Made by a program: the position numbers and the translations under genes
In this document: positions 1 through 9,100 of the stretch, piece by piece
Position numbering within the stretch: the first letter of the stretch is position 1
How the letters are laid out: the number at the start of each line of letters is the position of its first letter
Assembly (NCBI GenBank): GCA_029339505.1
Contig: JAQISU010000058.1
Coordinates: 310,001 to 374,000, forward strand
Reading direction: 5' to 3'
DNA length: 64,000 nt
Origin: Unio delphinus
Taxonomy: Eukaryota; Mollusca; Bivalvia; Unionida; Unionidae
Notes under the pieces: model-generated
Databases searched by the model: none
The model's input: the letters and a program-made list of their open reading frames with translations, nothing else
Told to the model about the DNA's origin: nothing

Positions 1-178
1 TTTTCATTGAATCATTGAAATGTTTTATTTGACGATCCGTTAATGATATTTTATGTGTACCTCCGGACATCTGCGCTGGTTTTAACGTTATTGTTGTTCC
101 ACATTCTTTAGCGGATTTTGATTTTAATTTCTTGACCTGACCATCAGTTAGCTTGACACTAACAACACTATATAGCAT
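1..178 (-). CDS. Putative minor capsid / virion core protein, N-terminal part (copy A)
   Basis: Starts at the ATG on the complement of 176-178 and stays open to the window edge (59 residues seen). It aligns clearly with the same protein in copy B (48550-48966) and copy C (23777 leftward), sharing the pattern SVxLTxGxxKKLxSxSAK, then CGTTIxLKxxQM and LTxRQxKHFND. The copy B homologue ends in a long Ala/Gly-rich hydrophobic tail, which fits a small membrane-active or core protein of the particle. It lies just downstream of the capsid gene on the same strand, as in the other copies. The role is inferred from position and composition; no enzymatic motif is visible. Confidence 0.7.
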   Translation of the reverse strand, partial: MLYSVVSVKLTDGQVKKLKSKSAKECGTTITLKPAQMSGGTHKISLTDRQIKHFNDSMK

Positions 179-221
179 TTTATTGTAAAACACATTTATG
201 CTTTCAATTGATCTAATTTGG

Positions 222-238
222 GAAATCCTATGGATTTT
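222..238. repeat. Short palindrome of the AAATCC-N-GGATTT type
   Basis: AAATCCTATGGATTT is a near-perfect palindrome in the gap between the capsid gene and the minor capsid gene. The identical 15-mer is found in copy C at about 21831-21845, and close relatives occur at 6521-6537, 6565-6581, 19734-19749 and 51481-51497. Confidence 0.75.
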
Positions 239-242
239 ACAT

Positions 243-1667
243 TTACAGATTTTCCACTGGTGCATCAACGAGTCTCATTCGTCCGCCAGCCCCTTCTAAC
301 AACATTGATTTGTCGCTGAGAATAACAGCAACCGCTCTATAATCAACACCACCAGGATCTATACGAGCCCTAAAATGTATATCAACAACGGATTGCCTTG
401 TTAAATCAAGATGTTCCAGTGAAAAGTAATAAATTGGATACAAGTTCTTAAAATCGAGCTGAGATATTTGCAAACCAGTATCAACATTTTGATCACGACC
501 CATATATGACAGCATCCGATGATACACACGTGCTATTTGGTTGTTTCCGTAATTAAGCTGTATATCCTCAGATGGTTCTTGTTGTCCGTTTATTCTCAGT
601 GAAACCTCACTTACCCCTAACCGATCAAATATCATATGACTGCGTTCTTGGGAACCTAATCGATTCCGATTCTGCAGCGCTATAAATATATAACGTGGAG
701 CTGAAACGCCTTGTTTTGATGCCAGGTGCCATGTAAATGTACCATTAACATTATCCTCTTTAGCATCAGTCGTTGTTGTTAGCCAACTTAGCAATGATTT
801 ACGACCGGTTTCCATAAACGAAAGTAGCCGCTCTTCCGTGGTAATTGATTGAGTCATTACTGGCATCCATAATACTATTTTACTCAAAACAACTTTACCT
901 TCATCGGCACCAGTACGCCAAATTGCATCATTGTCATTGCCTTTTCGCACTAATGCGATTGTGTGTTTGGCTCCATAGATGACTTTTCTGACATTTCTGC
1001 AGAATCTAAATATGTGATGCAGTGGAATCGCACATGAAAAATATCGCTGCTGTTCTTGCAATGCTAATTTTCGTGTTGCAAATCCTAAATTGAAATTACC
1101 ATTAACACCTCCGAGAATATCAAACGCAGCTCCGGGTCTAGCTCGACGTTCTGGATTAGTTGCTTCTCGTTGATTATCAACTGAAGTGTCTTGCGGTGTT
1201 AACACTTTAATGTATTGAAGGTGGTCAGCGTTATCAGAGGTATCCTTTGCAAACATCATAGATGGACCAGCCGATCTTGTATAATCATCGGAGTATCTTG
1301 CTAGTCCGATTATTGTTGTTGCAACATCAACCTCGCGGTCTATTGATTCAATTTCTTTTCCATCAATGAAATATCTTGCACTTTCAAATAACGCCATTAT
1401 ACCATTGTTGACGAAACCAACTCGGATATTTGAATCATTTGCATATGGGGTATCAGCTGCAACATTTGTTACAAGTTTTCCTTCTACTTCAATAAATGCT
1501 TCACATGGTAAAAAGTATTTACTGGTATCTTGAACTTGAAGTTCAATTAGCGATCGTAGGTCGGGTTGTATTGCATGATAGGAATAGTATTGATAATCGC
1601 GGACGGAATCATCTTTGCGCACTGGGGCTTCCATATCTAACGCGGGATCAGCTGTTTGTTTAAACAT
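243..1667 (-). CDS. Major capsid protein, double jelly-roll family (copy A)
   Basis: A 474-residue intact reading frame with an ATG start, about the length expected for a Polinton-type capsid protein. Copies B (47071-48489) and C (25187-23807) carry broken versions. Shared blocks are FLPCEAFIEVEGKL near residue 54, FVNNGIMALFESARY near 85, CAIPLHHIF near 211 and SVVDIHFRARI near the end. The capsid assignment comes from similarity to the double-jelly-roll proteins of Polinton-like elements in invertebrates and from its place beside the minor capsid genes. In the particle it would form the hexagonal capsomers. Upstream sequence reads ATTGAAAACGCTAGTAATG before the start, like other structural genes here. 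No stop or frameshift is seen. Confidence 0.88.
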   Translation of the reverse strand: MFKQTADPALDMEAPVRKDDSVRDYQYYSYHAIQPDLRSLIELQVQDTSKYFLPCEAFIEVEGKLVTNVAADTPYANDSNIRVGFVNNGIMALFESARYFIDGKEIESIDREVDVATTIIGLARYSDDYTRSAGPSMMFAKDTSDNADHLQYIKVLTPQDTSVDNQREATNPERRARPGAAFDILGGVNGNFNLGFATRKLALQEQQRYFSCAIPLHHIFRFCRNVRKVIYGAKHTIALVRKGNDNDAIWRTGADEGKVVLSKIVLWMPVMTQSITTEERLLSFMETGRKSLLSWLTTTTDAKEDNVNGTFTWHLASKQGVSAPRYIFIALQNRNRLGSQERSHMIFDRLGVSEVSLRINGQQEPSEDIQLNYGNNQIARVYHRMLSYMGRDQNVDTGLQISQLDFKNLYPIYYFSLEHLDLTRQSVVDIHFRARIDPGGVDYRAVAVILSDKSMLLEGAGGRMRLVDAPVENL

Positions 1668-1693
1668 TTATAACATTACTAGCGTTTTCAATT
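1668..1693 (-). promoter_or_regulatory. Candidate promoter of capsid gene (ATTGAAAA box with CTAG)
   Basis: Read on the minus strand the 25 bases before the capsid ATG begin ATTGAAAACGCTAG and end in an AT-rich stretch. The same ATTGAAAA start followed by CTAG appears before the next gene (2211-2240) and before its homologue in copy B (about 46560-46593). This is a comparison of a few sites only; no transcription start is known. Confidence 0.4.
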
Positions 1694-1697
1694 GTAA

Positions 1698-2210
1698 TTA
1701 TCGTCGTTGAAAATTCTTCGAATTTCTTTTTTGTTTCAAACCACTTCCTGCTATCGCGTTCATGATAGCGCTATCTGTTACCGGTGAAGCTGTCAATTGT
1801 GACGAAGTCAATTGCACTAGTTTTTCTTCCACTGCGTTATTTATTACTTTGCTGATTTTTGCAGGCATCACTGTAGTTGATGGCAGCACTAATGACGAAG
1901 TCATTCGTGGTTTCACCACTGACGAAGTCATTCCTGGTTTCTTTCGCACCAATGATGCTATTTTATCTTTCGCTGCAGAAAATGCCTTTCCGGCAAGATT
2001 TCCAACGAAATTGATTCCCTTATCACGGATAGCATCAATGGCTTTCATTGATAATTGTTTAGCTAACGGCGCCACCTTGGGAGCCATTCTTGTAAATAAC
2101 CCCGCAATGGTATTGCCGAAACCATCTCCGTAATATGCTCTATAAACAGGCAATCGTGAGTTCACCACGTAGACGCTTACTGGTTTATCATGGTTGTAGT
2201 GTATAATCAT
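1698..2210 (-). CDS. Small basic minor virion protein, pX/core-like (copy A)
   Basis: Intact 170-residue ORF with an ATG. Homologues: copy B 46594-47022 (142 aa, intact) and copy C 25576-25192 (truncated). The N-terminal block RLPVYRAYYGDGFG is followed by an amphipathic segment and a Lys/Arg-rich region. That pattern is typical of small core or membrane-lytic proteins coded next to Polinton and adenovirus-like capsid genes (inference from composition). Compared with copy B it contains extra residues encoded by repeats of the palindrome TGACGAAGTCA (1800-1810, 1891-1905, 1920-1932), each giving an MTSS or LTSS motif. The gene sits directly upstream of the capsid gene, 30 bp away, with the same orientation. 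Confidence 0.65.
   Translation of the reverse strand: MIIHYNHDKPVSVYVVNSRLPVYRAYYGDGFGNTIAGLFTRMAPKVAPLAKQLSMKAIDAIRDKGINFVGNLAGKAFSAAKDKIASLVRKKPGMTSSVVKPRMTSSLVLPSTTVMPAKISKVINNAVEEKLVQLTSSQLTASPVTDSAIMNAIAGSGLKQKRNSKNFQRR
1800..1932. repeat. Three in-frame copies of palindrome TGACGAAGTCA inside minor virion gene
   Basis: Copies at 1800-1810, 1891-1905 (as AATGACGAAGTCATT) and 1920-1932. The copy B homologue lacks the central two, so they look like insertions that keep the reading frame. Confidence 0.7.
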
Positions 2211-2240
2211 CTTGTTATAAAACTAGTAGTTTTTCAATTA
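2211..2240 (-). promoter_or_regulatory. Candidate promoter: ATTGAAAAA plus CTAG-centred palindrome
   Basis: Minus-strand reading gives ATTGAAAAACTACTAGTTTT just before the ATG of the minor virion gene; AAACTACTAGTTT is a palindrome. Copy B has ATTGAAAAATTGCTAGCAAT in the same place, so the layout is kept while the arm sequence changes. Confidence 0.4.
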
Positions 2241-2244
2241 ATGA

Positions 2245-3231
2245 TCAATCGCTTACATCCATAAGATTTTCATCGTTGTGATTTTCAACTAATTCAGCAA
2301 TAAGTTCTCGATATACATTAATGTCCATGATACCACCAGCAAATAATCGTCTACAGATATCAGCGGCTTCGTTAATTATCTCGACGGAGTTATTTCCGGC
2401 TCGTTTCCCTCCGATGAGAACCTCTAACCGTGATATATCACTGAGAATGTTACCAGGGCATGTCACGGTAGAGTCAAAGACATCCTTTGGATTTTTAATC
2501 GAATATCCTTTTCCGCTTGTTTTCTTAGAACCGGCTTCTGCTTTTATGTCTATTTGTTCCGGGATTGGATCCTCCATATAAGGTGGTGGTTGTAGACCGC
2601 CTTTAACCACAGCTAGAAAGTTATTATAACCAGGGTGCTGCAACGCTGTGATTTTATTCCCGCCATGTTTCGCTAAATATATTTTTGATGCCCAAGTGTC
2701 TTTGCTTTTTATAAAACTTTTAAACTCGTCTTTTAATAAATTCTCTCTTATACCCTTTGGAAAATTTTCTCTAGCAAAATCAGCTAATTCGTAATCCGTA
2801 CCGAGTTTTTCAATTCTATTTAATGCTGCGATTGTAAATATACTTTCAGGTGAATAGTCTCTTCCTGCAGCTGCTTCTTCGCGTTCTTCAATTTCGCGTT
2901 GAGTTTTTATATCACTGGATAACTGTTGTATCCCTGCGCGTGTTTGTCCGGTCTCTGCTGCTATCTTTTCAAGCACACCAAGAACAGGCACTTCTCGTCG
3001 CTTGCCTTCCTTAGGAATATCTCCGTATATTGCTCGTTCAGTTGCTGTTTTCACATCTTTGGTCGCACTTGTTATCGGAGTAAACAGTTGTTCACTTGAC
3101 ACAGAAAAGTCAGTCTGCGCTTGTTGTCGTTGTTGAAGTTTCTCGCGAAGTCTGTCTCGAACCGGTATAAACTTTTTAATTGCTGCTAGCCGCTCTCGGG
3201 CTAATTTAGTTGTAAGCGATTCACCAGCCAT
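2245..3231 (-). CDS. DUF8207-like virion-associated protein (copy A)
   Basis: Intact 328-residue ORF with ATG. Its N-terminus (LTTKLARERLAAIKKF) and C-terminus (DISRLEVLIGG, then EAADICRRLFAGGIMD) are conserved in the broken copy B gene 45622-46531, while the middle differs strongly. The overall architecture, an Arg/Lys-rich helical N-terminus, a variable middle and a C-terminal helical block, is what I recall for a protein family found beside capsid genes in Polinton-like elements of hydrozoans and insects (DUF8207-like; the family name is from memory and should be tested). No catalytic motif is visible. Its position at the head of the capsid gene cluster suggests a structural or scaffolding role. 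Confidence 0.5.
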   Translation of the reverse strand: MAGESLTTKLARERLAAIKKFIPVRDRLREKLQQRQQAQTDFSVSSEQLFTPITSATKDVKTATERAIYGDIPKEGKRREVPVLGVLEKIAAETGQTRAGIQQLSSDIKTQREIEEREEAAAGRDYSPESIFTIAALNRIEKLGTDYELADFARENFPKGIRENLLKDEFKSFIKSKDTWASKIYLAKHGGNKITALQHPGYNNFLAVVKGGLQPPPYMEDPIPEQIDIKAEAGSKKTSGKGYSIKNPKDVFDSTVTCPGNILSDISRLEVLIGGKRAGNNSVEIINEAADICRRLFAGGIMDINVYRELIAELVENHNDENLMDVSD

Positions 3232-3281
3232 ATATTGTTTGTGAACTAAATTTTAAAATGTAAAACTATCATAATTAAAAG

Positions 3282-3312
3282 CTTAGTTATTAAATAACTT
3301 AGTTATTAAATA
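3282..3312. promoter_or_regulatory. Palindromic AT-rich repeat between divergent genes
   Basis: The words TTAGTTATTAAATAA are repeated twice directly in front of the ATG at 3313, giving overlapping palindromes between the divergent genes at 3231 (minus) and 3313 (plus). This is a candidate divergent promoter; support is position and symmetry only. Confidence 0.35.
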
Positions 3313-3624
3313 ATGTACCATCAAGCTAACGTATTCATCTTCGACAGGGTTAAACTGTACGACGCTATCCGCGAGTGTTTCAGAAATAACATCGCTGGGG
3401 ATTTCAGCATTGTAATATCTGAGAATGGCGATGAACGATTTGTGTTAACGACGCGGCAACAAGAACAATTACGTGAAAATGGAGGCGTCGCGGTGATTAC
3501 TTGCTACTACGACCAGATCATCCATTATGCACATAACTGCATGAGCAAGTCCAGACTGATGAGTATCCTTTTAAGGAGAAAATCCTATGTGACAAGTGTA
3601 ACACTTGTAACAAAAAAACGCTAA
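3313..3624 (+). CDS. Unrecognised 103-aa protein (copy A only)
   Basis: ATG start and open frame, the only plus-strand gene inside the capsid block. I do not recognise the product. It has no transmembrane segment or clear motif, mixed charge, two cysteines and a basic C-terminal end (LVTKKR). There is no counterpart at the same place in copy B, where the space between the 118-aa gene and the DUF8207-like gene is filled by a stem-loop array (44690-45570). It may therefore be accessory cargo. Random occurrence of a 103-codon ORF in AT-rich DNA is possible but less likely given its tidy placement between two genes. Confidence 0.4.
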   Translation: MYHQANVFIFDRVKLYDAIRECFRNNIAGDFSIVISENGDERFVLTTRQQEQLRENGGVAVITCYYDQIIHYAHNCMSKSRLMSILLRRKSYVTSVTLVTKKR

Positions 3625-3694
3625 AAAAAAAATAAATAAATTATTTAAATTATTTACGAAAGCCTATTATTTTTTTTTAGTAACACCCACGTGG

Positions 3695-4051
3695 TTAAGA
3701 TACTGGTTTTTCCTCGTTTAACATTTTTCTAAGATCACGAACTTTAGAACCAATTTCAGCTCGTTTTTGATATTCTTGGCCGAGCTTTTGACGTATTGCT
3801 TCAACGGTGCTAAATAGCGTTATAAATAAATTAATGTCGTTACCGTACAAACAAGCATTGATAGATTTTTGAATTCCTTTCACGAGCCTGTACATCCTAG
3901 GTAAAACATAACGACCCTTACTAGACTGATATTCAATATCTTCATATTCCGAGGTAATCTTGTCAACGTCGAGACTTTCAGATAATAATACCCCTTTATT
4001 ATTTAAATTTGAGATTTCAGCAATTATAGCATTTACATCATTGATATCCAT
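3695..4051 (-). CDS. Conserved 118-aa helical protein of unknown function (copy A)
   Basis: ATG start, intact. A homologue in copy B (43769-44124) shares the order: IIAEI block near residue 9, DIEYQ block near 38, YVLPRMYRL and a C-terminal region with EAIRQKLGQEYQKR-like spacing. It is mostly helical and charged with no cysteine cluster or membrane segment. Conservation between two diverged copies shows that it is a real viral gene; I cannot assign a function. In A it is separated from the HNH gene by the 1.2-kb non-coding region; in B it directly follows the HNH gene. Confidence 0.6.
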   Translation of the reverse strand: MDINDVNAIIAEISNLNNKGVLLSESLDVDKITSEYEDIEYQSSKGRYVLPRMYRLVKGIQKSINACLYGNDINLFITLFSTVEAIRQKLGQEYQKRAEIGSKVRDLRKMLNEEKPVS

Positions 4052-4391
4052 TATTTATATTTATTTATAAATAAATTTATTTATAAATATAGTATACTGT
4101 ATCTCTAATTATTAAAAAAAAACATATATGACAACACATCTTTGGAACTCCTTGGGTGCCTTCGCATCCAAGTAATCCCAAAGGGACCCGAAACATACAT
4201 CTCCGGCGGGAGGCCTAAGGTGGCAAACGCCCAGAAGATATGCTTGAGGTAACGTCACAACATGGACGGCACAATGCCATATATTTCCACTCGAGTGTTG
4301 TGGCAAATTTTAGGCATAACATTAATTAACTTAATTAAGGAAGGATTATAATTCAATGGAACGATGATGGTAATGATGTGGGCGTGGTAAA

Positions 4392-4501
4392 CCAAACCAA
4401 CATGGCAACCCATGAAATCGATTTCATGGTTGCATGAGTTAGAAAAAACACCAACCCACGCTACCGAGAATGCGATAGCATGGGTTGCCATGTTGGTTTG
4501 G
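4392..4501. repeat. Perfect 23-bp inverted repeat with inner palindrome
   Basis: Arms 4392-4414 and 4479-4501 begin CCAAACCAACATGGCAACCC and are exact reverse complements, separated by 64 bp. The spacer starts with the 18-bp palindrome at 4411-4428, so two cruciform options overlap. Confidence 0.85.
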
Positions 4502-5160
4502 CTGAGGGGGACCGCTTTCCCCCCCCCCCCCCCAATTAATAGAAAAAAACATCTTTCGTTTCGCCATCAAATAATGTATCTGCTATGGGGACCGAACACG
4601 TAGTTGATAGATCTATGTTTACAAGACAAACACGATACCATTACACCACGGACTAGTCATACAGAATAGAGATTTTTTAATATATATATATCTTCTGATA
4701 TACTTAACAATAAGAGATTTTTAAAATAGACAATTTTATGCTGCAACAATGAGAAATTTTTTAAACAAAATAATACAGTTGTTTAATAAAACAGCGTTTT
4801 TATACTCTGTTATAATTCTCTAGATAAAATACATTCACATACAAGGAATTTTAACCACGCCCACCTACTTCAATGAATAGGAAACACTCGCGTTCCGGCT
4901 GAGCGAACATAGGTAATGCGTTAGATTATAAAGAATTTTTGTACTGAAAAGAACGAGTTAGCTGTCTGCTTTACTGCTAGTCCACCCACCCCCCACACAT
5001 GAGATATGTAGATAAATAAAAATAATAATGCAGTTTTAGCCCACAAGCGACAATAAAAGTTTTATTCTCTATCGAAAACTCATGCATTATATCTCCATTA
5101 CATTCACGTGGGCGCGCCTAGTCAAGGTATACAGGTAATATAGCAGGCGACAAATTCCTT

Positions 5161-5168
5161 TGACGTCA
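5161..5168. promoter_or_regulatory. Consensus CRE-like site TGACGTCA
   Basis: Exact 8-bp CREB/ATF-type palindrome in the non-coding part of copy A, 43 bp from an E-box CACGTG (5105-5110). Short motifs occur by chance; the clustering in a non-coding region is the only support. Confidence 0.25.
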
Positions 5169-5281
5169 TAATACAAGGGAACTTAGTAGGTAGAGTGTAA
5201 ATGCGGCGGATTTATCCATAAAGGATTTATCTCCCTTAAATAGTTTCAGTGTATACGAACTTTATTTTATGACCATTTTTT

Positions 5282-5734
5282 TTAGACAGATGTTTTAATG
5301 ATTTTTTCAGCAACAAATCGAATTGAAGTACTACAAATATCGAAATATTTTCCAGCCGCATTTATCGACTGAAAGCTTCTCTCTTCATTATTTTCTAAAT
5401 CAAACGATTTCACACCCTTGGGATGTTTTGCGTGCCTACCAGCATTGCTTTTTAAAAGGTTATCGCGCTGCGAGACGGCTTGAAGATTCCCAAGACAATT
5501 ATCAGTCTTCACGCCATTTATATGATCAATCACAAGGCCGTCTTCGATTAATCCGTAAAATGCTTCATAGATGGCTCTGTGACAGAGATACTTCTTCCTC
5601 CCAGCTGAAAACATCAAATACCCCATATTATTCAGATATCCAACCGGTTCTTTGAGTCTGCGGTGCCTGACAACACCATCACTAGAGGCTTCGTAATTAG
5701 CAAGCACTGGGTGAGGTCTGAAATCTTGGCTTAT
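5282..5734 (-). pseudogene. HNH endonuclease with C-terminal NUMOD1-like domain, start codon lost (copy A)
   Basis: The frame is open for about 150 codons. An HNH core is visible (YLCHRAIYEAFYG, then VIDHINGVKTDNCLGNLQ), followed by a NUMOD1-like DNA-binding segment (SFQSINAAGKYFDI) as in GIY-YIG/HNH homing endonucleases and their free-standing relatives. At the place where the copy B homologue has ATG (43269), copy A reads ATA (5732-5734), and no other upstream ATG is in frame, so the start seems lost or non-AUG. The gene sits back to back with the cysteine-rich gene 5748-6074. The role in the virus is unknown; it may be a selfish nuclease or help genome processing. Confidence 0.65.
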
Positions 5735-5747
5735 TTGTATAATAATA

Positions 5748-6074
5748 CTACTTGTCTAATTTATTATCTGCTTTAATTATAAATCTCTGGATATAATCTT
5801 GAGGGGTTTTGATGATTTTGTCCTTGATTTTATCAAGGATGACGGAGTCAATGATTCGTTTGTCATAATAGCGTTTTAGTTCCCTGTATCGTTTACTCCC
5901 ACAAGCAAGGCATAATTGCGATTTTCCTCTAACACCCACCCCACATTGGAGGCATGGGAGAGGGCCTTTTGAACCGTTTCTCACGCTTTGCATATGATAC
6001 CCACAGAATTCGCTTCTGCATGATTTGTTACACGGGATTGTAGATCCAATCATTAGCCACTTGCAGTGATTCAT
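5748..6074 (-). CDS. Cysteine-rich zinc-finger protein (copy A)
   Basis: Intact 108-residue ORF with ATG. The N-terminal half has about ten cysteines arranged as C-x8-9-C-x3-C, then CGYH, then CLQC-x12-CLACG, which reads as two zinc-binding knuckles or a zinc ribbon. The C-terminal half is basic and helical (YRELKRYYDKRI). The copy B homologue (42896-43255) keeps all the cysteines. It is divergent from the polymerase-helicase gene with about 42 bp between the two ATGs, in both copies. A DNA-binding or regulatory role linked to replication is likely but inferred. Confidence 0.65.
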   Translation of the reverse strand: MNHCKWLMIGSTIPCNKSCRSEFCGYHMQSVRNGSKGPLPCLQCGVGVRGKSQLCLACGSKRYRELKRYYDKRIIDSVILDKIKDKIIKTPQDYIQRFIIKADNKLDK

Positions 6075-6116
6075 TATACTATATTTTTCTATTTAAATAC
6101 TTGTTTTAATTATAAC
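6075..6116. promoter_or_regulatory. Short divergent promoter region, zinc-finger gene / polymerase-helicase gene
   Basis: Only 42 AT-rich bases separate the two divergent start codons, and copy B has the same head-to-head layout (42854-42895). The stretch TATTTAAAT could serve as a TATA-like element. No further signal can be read. Confidence 0.4.
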
Positions 6117-9100
6117 ATGGAGGAGTTCAAGAGATTATCGAAAATTAAGCCCTGGAAAAATACTAAATTCAATCTTGATAGGGAGTTCCAAAGATTATCG
6201 AAAATCAAACCTTGGAAAAATACTAAATTCAATCTTGATAGGGAGTTCCAAAGATTATCGAAAATTAAGCCTTGGAGAAATACTAAATTCAATCTCGATA
6301 GAGTCTCTGATACACCAAAACGTCTAATCGGTGATAGAACTATACTCGGTAAAATCAGGGAGTGTTTTAATGAATTCTACCGAGACGGTGCAGCATACTG
6401 TTGGTCGACATTTCGAATTATCAACAACAACATCAAAGATGTAGTCGGTGTCAATGTACCCATCATCGATGCTACTATGAACGATAAAAGAGCAGCTGAG
6501 ATAATTTCACACCTTGGCGAGAAATCCAAAGGATTTCAAGCAAAGCAATTTCCATCCAAAGGTGGAAATCCAAAGGATTTCAAGCAAAGCAATTCCAATC
6601 AGAAGTATTTTTTCAGAATAAAATTCATTATCGAAGTCGAAGGCAAATGGATTATTAGGGATAAATTTGAACCAATCCTCAAGGATAAAAAAACTGTCAT
6701 TGTAAGTAAAGATTCCAAACCAGGAATTCTAACTGGAATTGACAAACCATACTACGAAAGATCTTATCCCGTAACAGCAATTGTTTATGGGTTATATCCG
6801 TTAAATGATAAACCCGATATTGCAAAACTAGCTCCTATGAAATATTCACCGTTGACTTCGTCAAGGCTCAATTGTGTAGCAACACGGGTAATGGAACACT
6901 TCACAAATGCATCCCGAGGAAATAAACTAACTGATCTGCGACGTAGGAAAATAACCGAATGGGAACTGACAGTGAAACAGCACGGTGCAAAGATTTCTGA
7001 TATAGCTAAATTAGAAGCATCATTAAAATTCCCAATATCAGTAACAACAATAACCGGAGAAGTATTATACGAACCGAAATATCAATCGCGAGGGGCTCCA
7101 ATACAAATTATTGATCATAACGAACACGCGTGGACACCTGCAGTAACAATATTTCCACGAGATAGAACCGTAAGATATATCCCCCCGGAATTTTCCGGGG
7201 AATTTTCCGGGGATGTTTTCTATGAAGAGAAATTATTTGATGCTATTCATGCGTTGTGTAAAGATGATCCTGTGTCAGTGTGGTTACTTAGTAGTGCTGG
7301 TTCCGAATCAGGATTTGATCAATTTGTAAGACCAAATGGTGAATTATATCGCGTTGAAGAATTAGATAACAGAATGAGAAAAATCGCTAATGATTTTTCA
7401 CCGGAGAGTTCCCATGAAAAACTATTGACGGATAGTTTTACTATTCCATCAGTGGTAGCTCACTTCGCAAGAGAAAAAAACTCATGGCGTCCAACACGAA
7501 CTGATTTTCTCGAGGACGTTAAATTGAGTTGCATCGAATTTGGTCATGGAGGACTGTGGAATACAAAATATCATCGTGACGGTATGATTTCAATTGATAT
7601 ATCCGCGTGTTATCCTGGAAGTTTTCTTCGGTATGGGGAATGCGCTGAGTACTTTAAACGATTTGGACACCCCACGCATGAAATGACTCGTCTTGCGATT
7701 AATGGACCATTGCCTGATTTTGATTTAACCGGATTCGCTCGTGTGATATCATTTGAACTCGCTACAGGGTTACATCCGTGTAGTTATGTTTGGCTTGGTA
7801 GACATATATCTGAAAAGGCCTGGATGCCAATAGTGTTACTACGATACATGATTGATTGTGGCATGCTGATATCGTTGATGGTTTCCGAAGCTATTATATG
7901 CTATCGAGCTCAGAAAGAAGTTTGGCTACCACAACCCGATCTAGATCGTATAATTAGCGAATTGCGAAAACAATTCCCAGAAGAACAAATCATGAATTGG
8001 TCTAAGAAGTTATTTGAAAGTAAAAAAGAACAAGCAAAAGATCTCAGAAGAAGAATAATCGGTAAATTTACCCAGGGTGGACGATACGACAACGCAAAAT
8101 ACTCTTCGCGGTTGATCATAGATGTCGCTGAATACGATTTTATTGTAGCGGATTTAATGAAACAGGGAAAACTTGTATCCCGTAAGGATGCTTTTCTATC
8201 CAATGGTGAGAAATTAGGTACGGTTGTTACCTACTGTGATGGATATAATTCCCAGTACACACATTTGAGAAGTTCAATGCTAGCCTATGCTTCTATTAAT
8301 CTATTTTCAATGATAAATAGATTTCCTAATACCGCGGTTAGAGTAGCCACTGATTCGATGTATATACACAATAAGTACAAATCAGCTGTAGCGGCATTCA
8401 CAGATCCCGAAGAAAATTGGGGGCGTTGGCGATTTAAAAAGGAGATGCTACATGAGTATTGTGAATCCGCAGACGTTGCCATGGATGATAAATATCTTTG
8501 TTGTAACCGTATTGAAATTCAATCAGAATTTTCTAATGCACCACCGGTATCTGATCCAATATGTAGATACAAGACAGTTTATTTAAACGGTTGTGGTGGG
8601 TCAGGAAAGAAAACTCGTGCAATTGAATTATATCGTCGTGGAAACGCTAGCGTTTCTAACATGATTGTGTTAACACCGACTCACAGACTCGCCAGAGAGA
8701 TGATACAGCGAGGGGTAAATGCCTGTACTTATCATAGTTTCTTTCGATGGAAAGGCGATGAATGGACCCATGATCGAATGGGTGATAAATTCATTCCTGA
8801 AATCATAATTTGGGATGAAATATGCACGGTATCGTTGAGAGTATTACAAACATTTCTCGAGTGGTTGTTAAACAAAAACACAAAAGTCGTCATGTGCGGT
8901 GATCACGGCCAACCACCACCATTTGTCGGTGGATCTCCACATGAATATCTAAAGGGTTCTGTAGACTATTATGAAGAAATTAATACCGACCATAGATCAC
9001 TTGATGAACAATTACGCGAGTTCAAAGCACTGATTAGATTACAACCGGATAAAATCCAATGCGAAATAGCGCGTGAAATAATTTCCGAAACTCCTATGAA

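Larger units (their letters stand above)
4052..5281. other. Non-coding region of copy A, rich in inverted repeats
   Basis: No convincing gene in 1.2 kb. It holds a 23-bp perfect inverted repeat (4392-4414 with 4479-4501), the perfect palindrome CATGAAATCGATTTCATG at 4411-4428, a run of 15 C (4519-4533), a CACGTG E-box followed by GGCGCGCC (5105-5118) and a consensus CRE-type TGACGTCA (5161-5168). The two short ORFs on the minus strand at 4112-4491 have no homologue in copy B and look accidental. The region lies upstream of the 118-aa gene, so it may carry promoter or replication signals (inference). Confidence 0.55.

Noticed and set aside
2321..2581. 86-aa plus-strand ORF opposite the DUF8207-like gene
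   Set aside because: Antisense shadow of a conserved gene.
4112..4603. ORFs in the non-coding region of copy A (64, 78 and 63 aa)
   Set aside because: No homologue in copy B, and they lie across inverted repeats and a C-run.
4585..4665. tRNA-like sequence on the minus strand (TGGTGTAATGGTA A-box-like, TGTTCGGTCC B-box-like)
   Set aside because: No acceptor-stem pairing and a poor D-stem and T-stem; at best a decayed tRNA relic.
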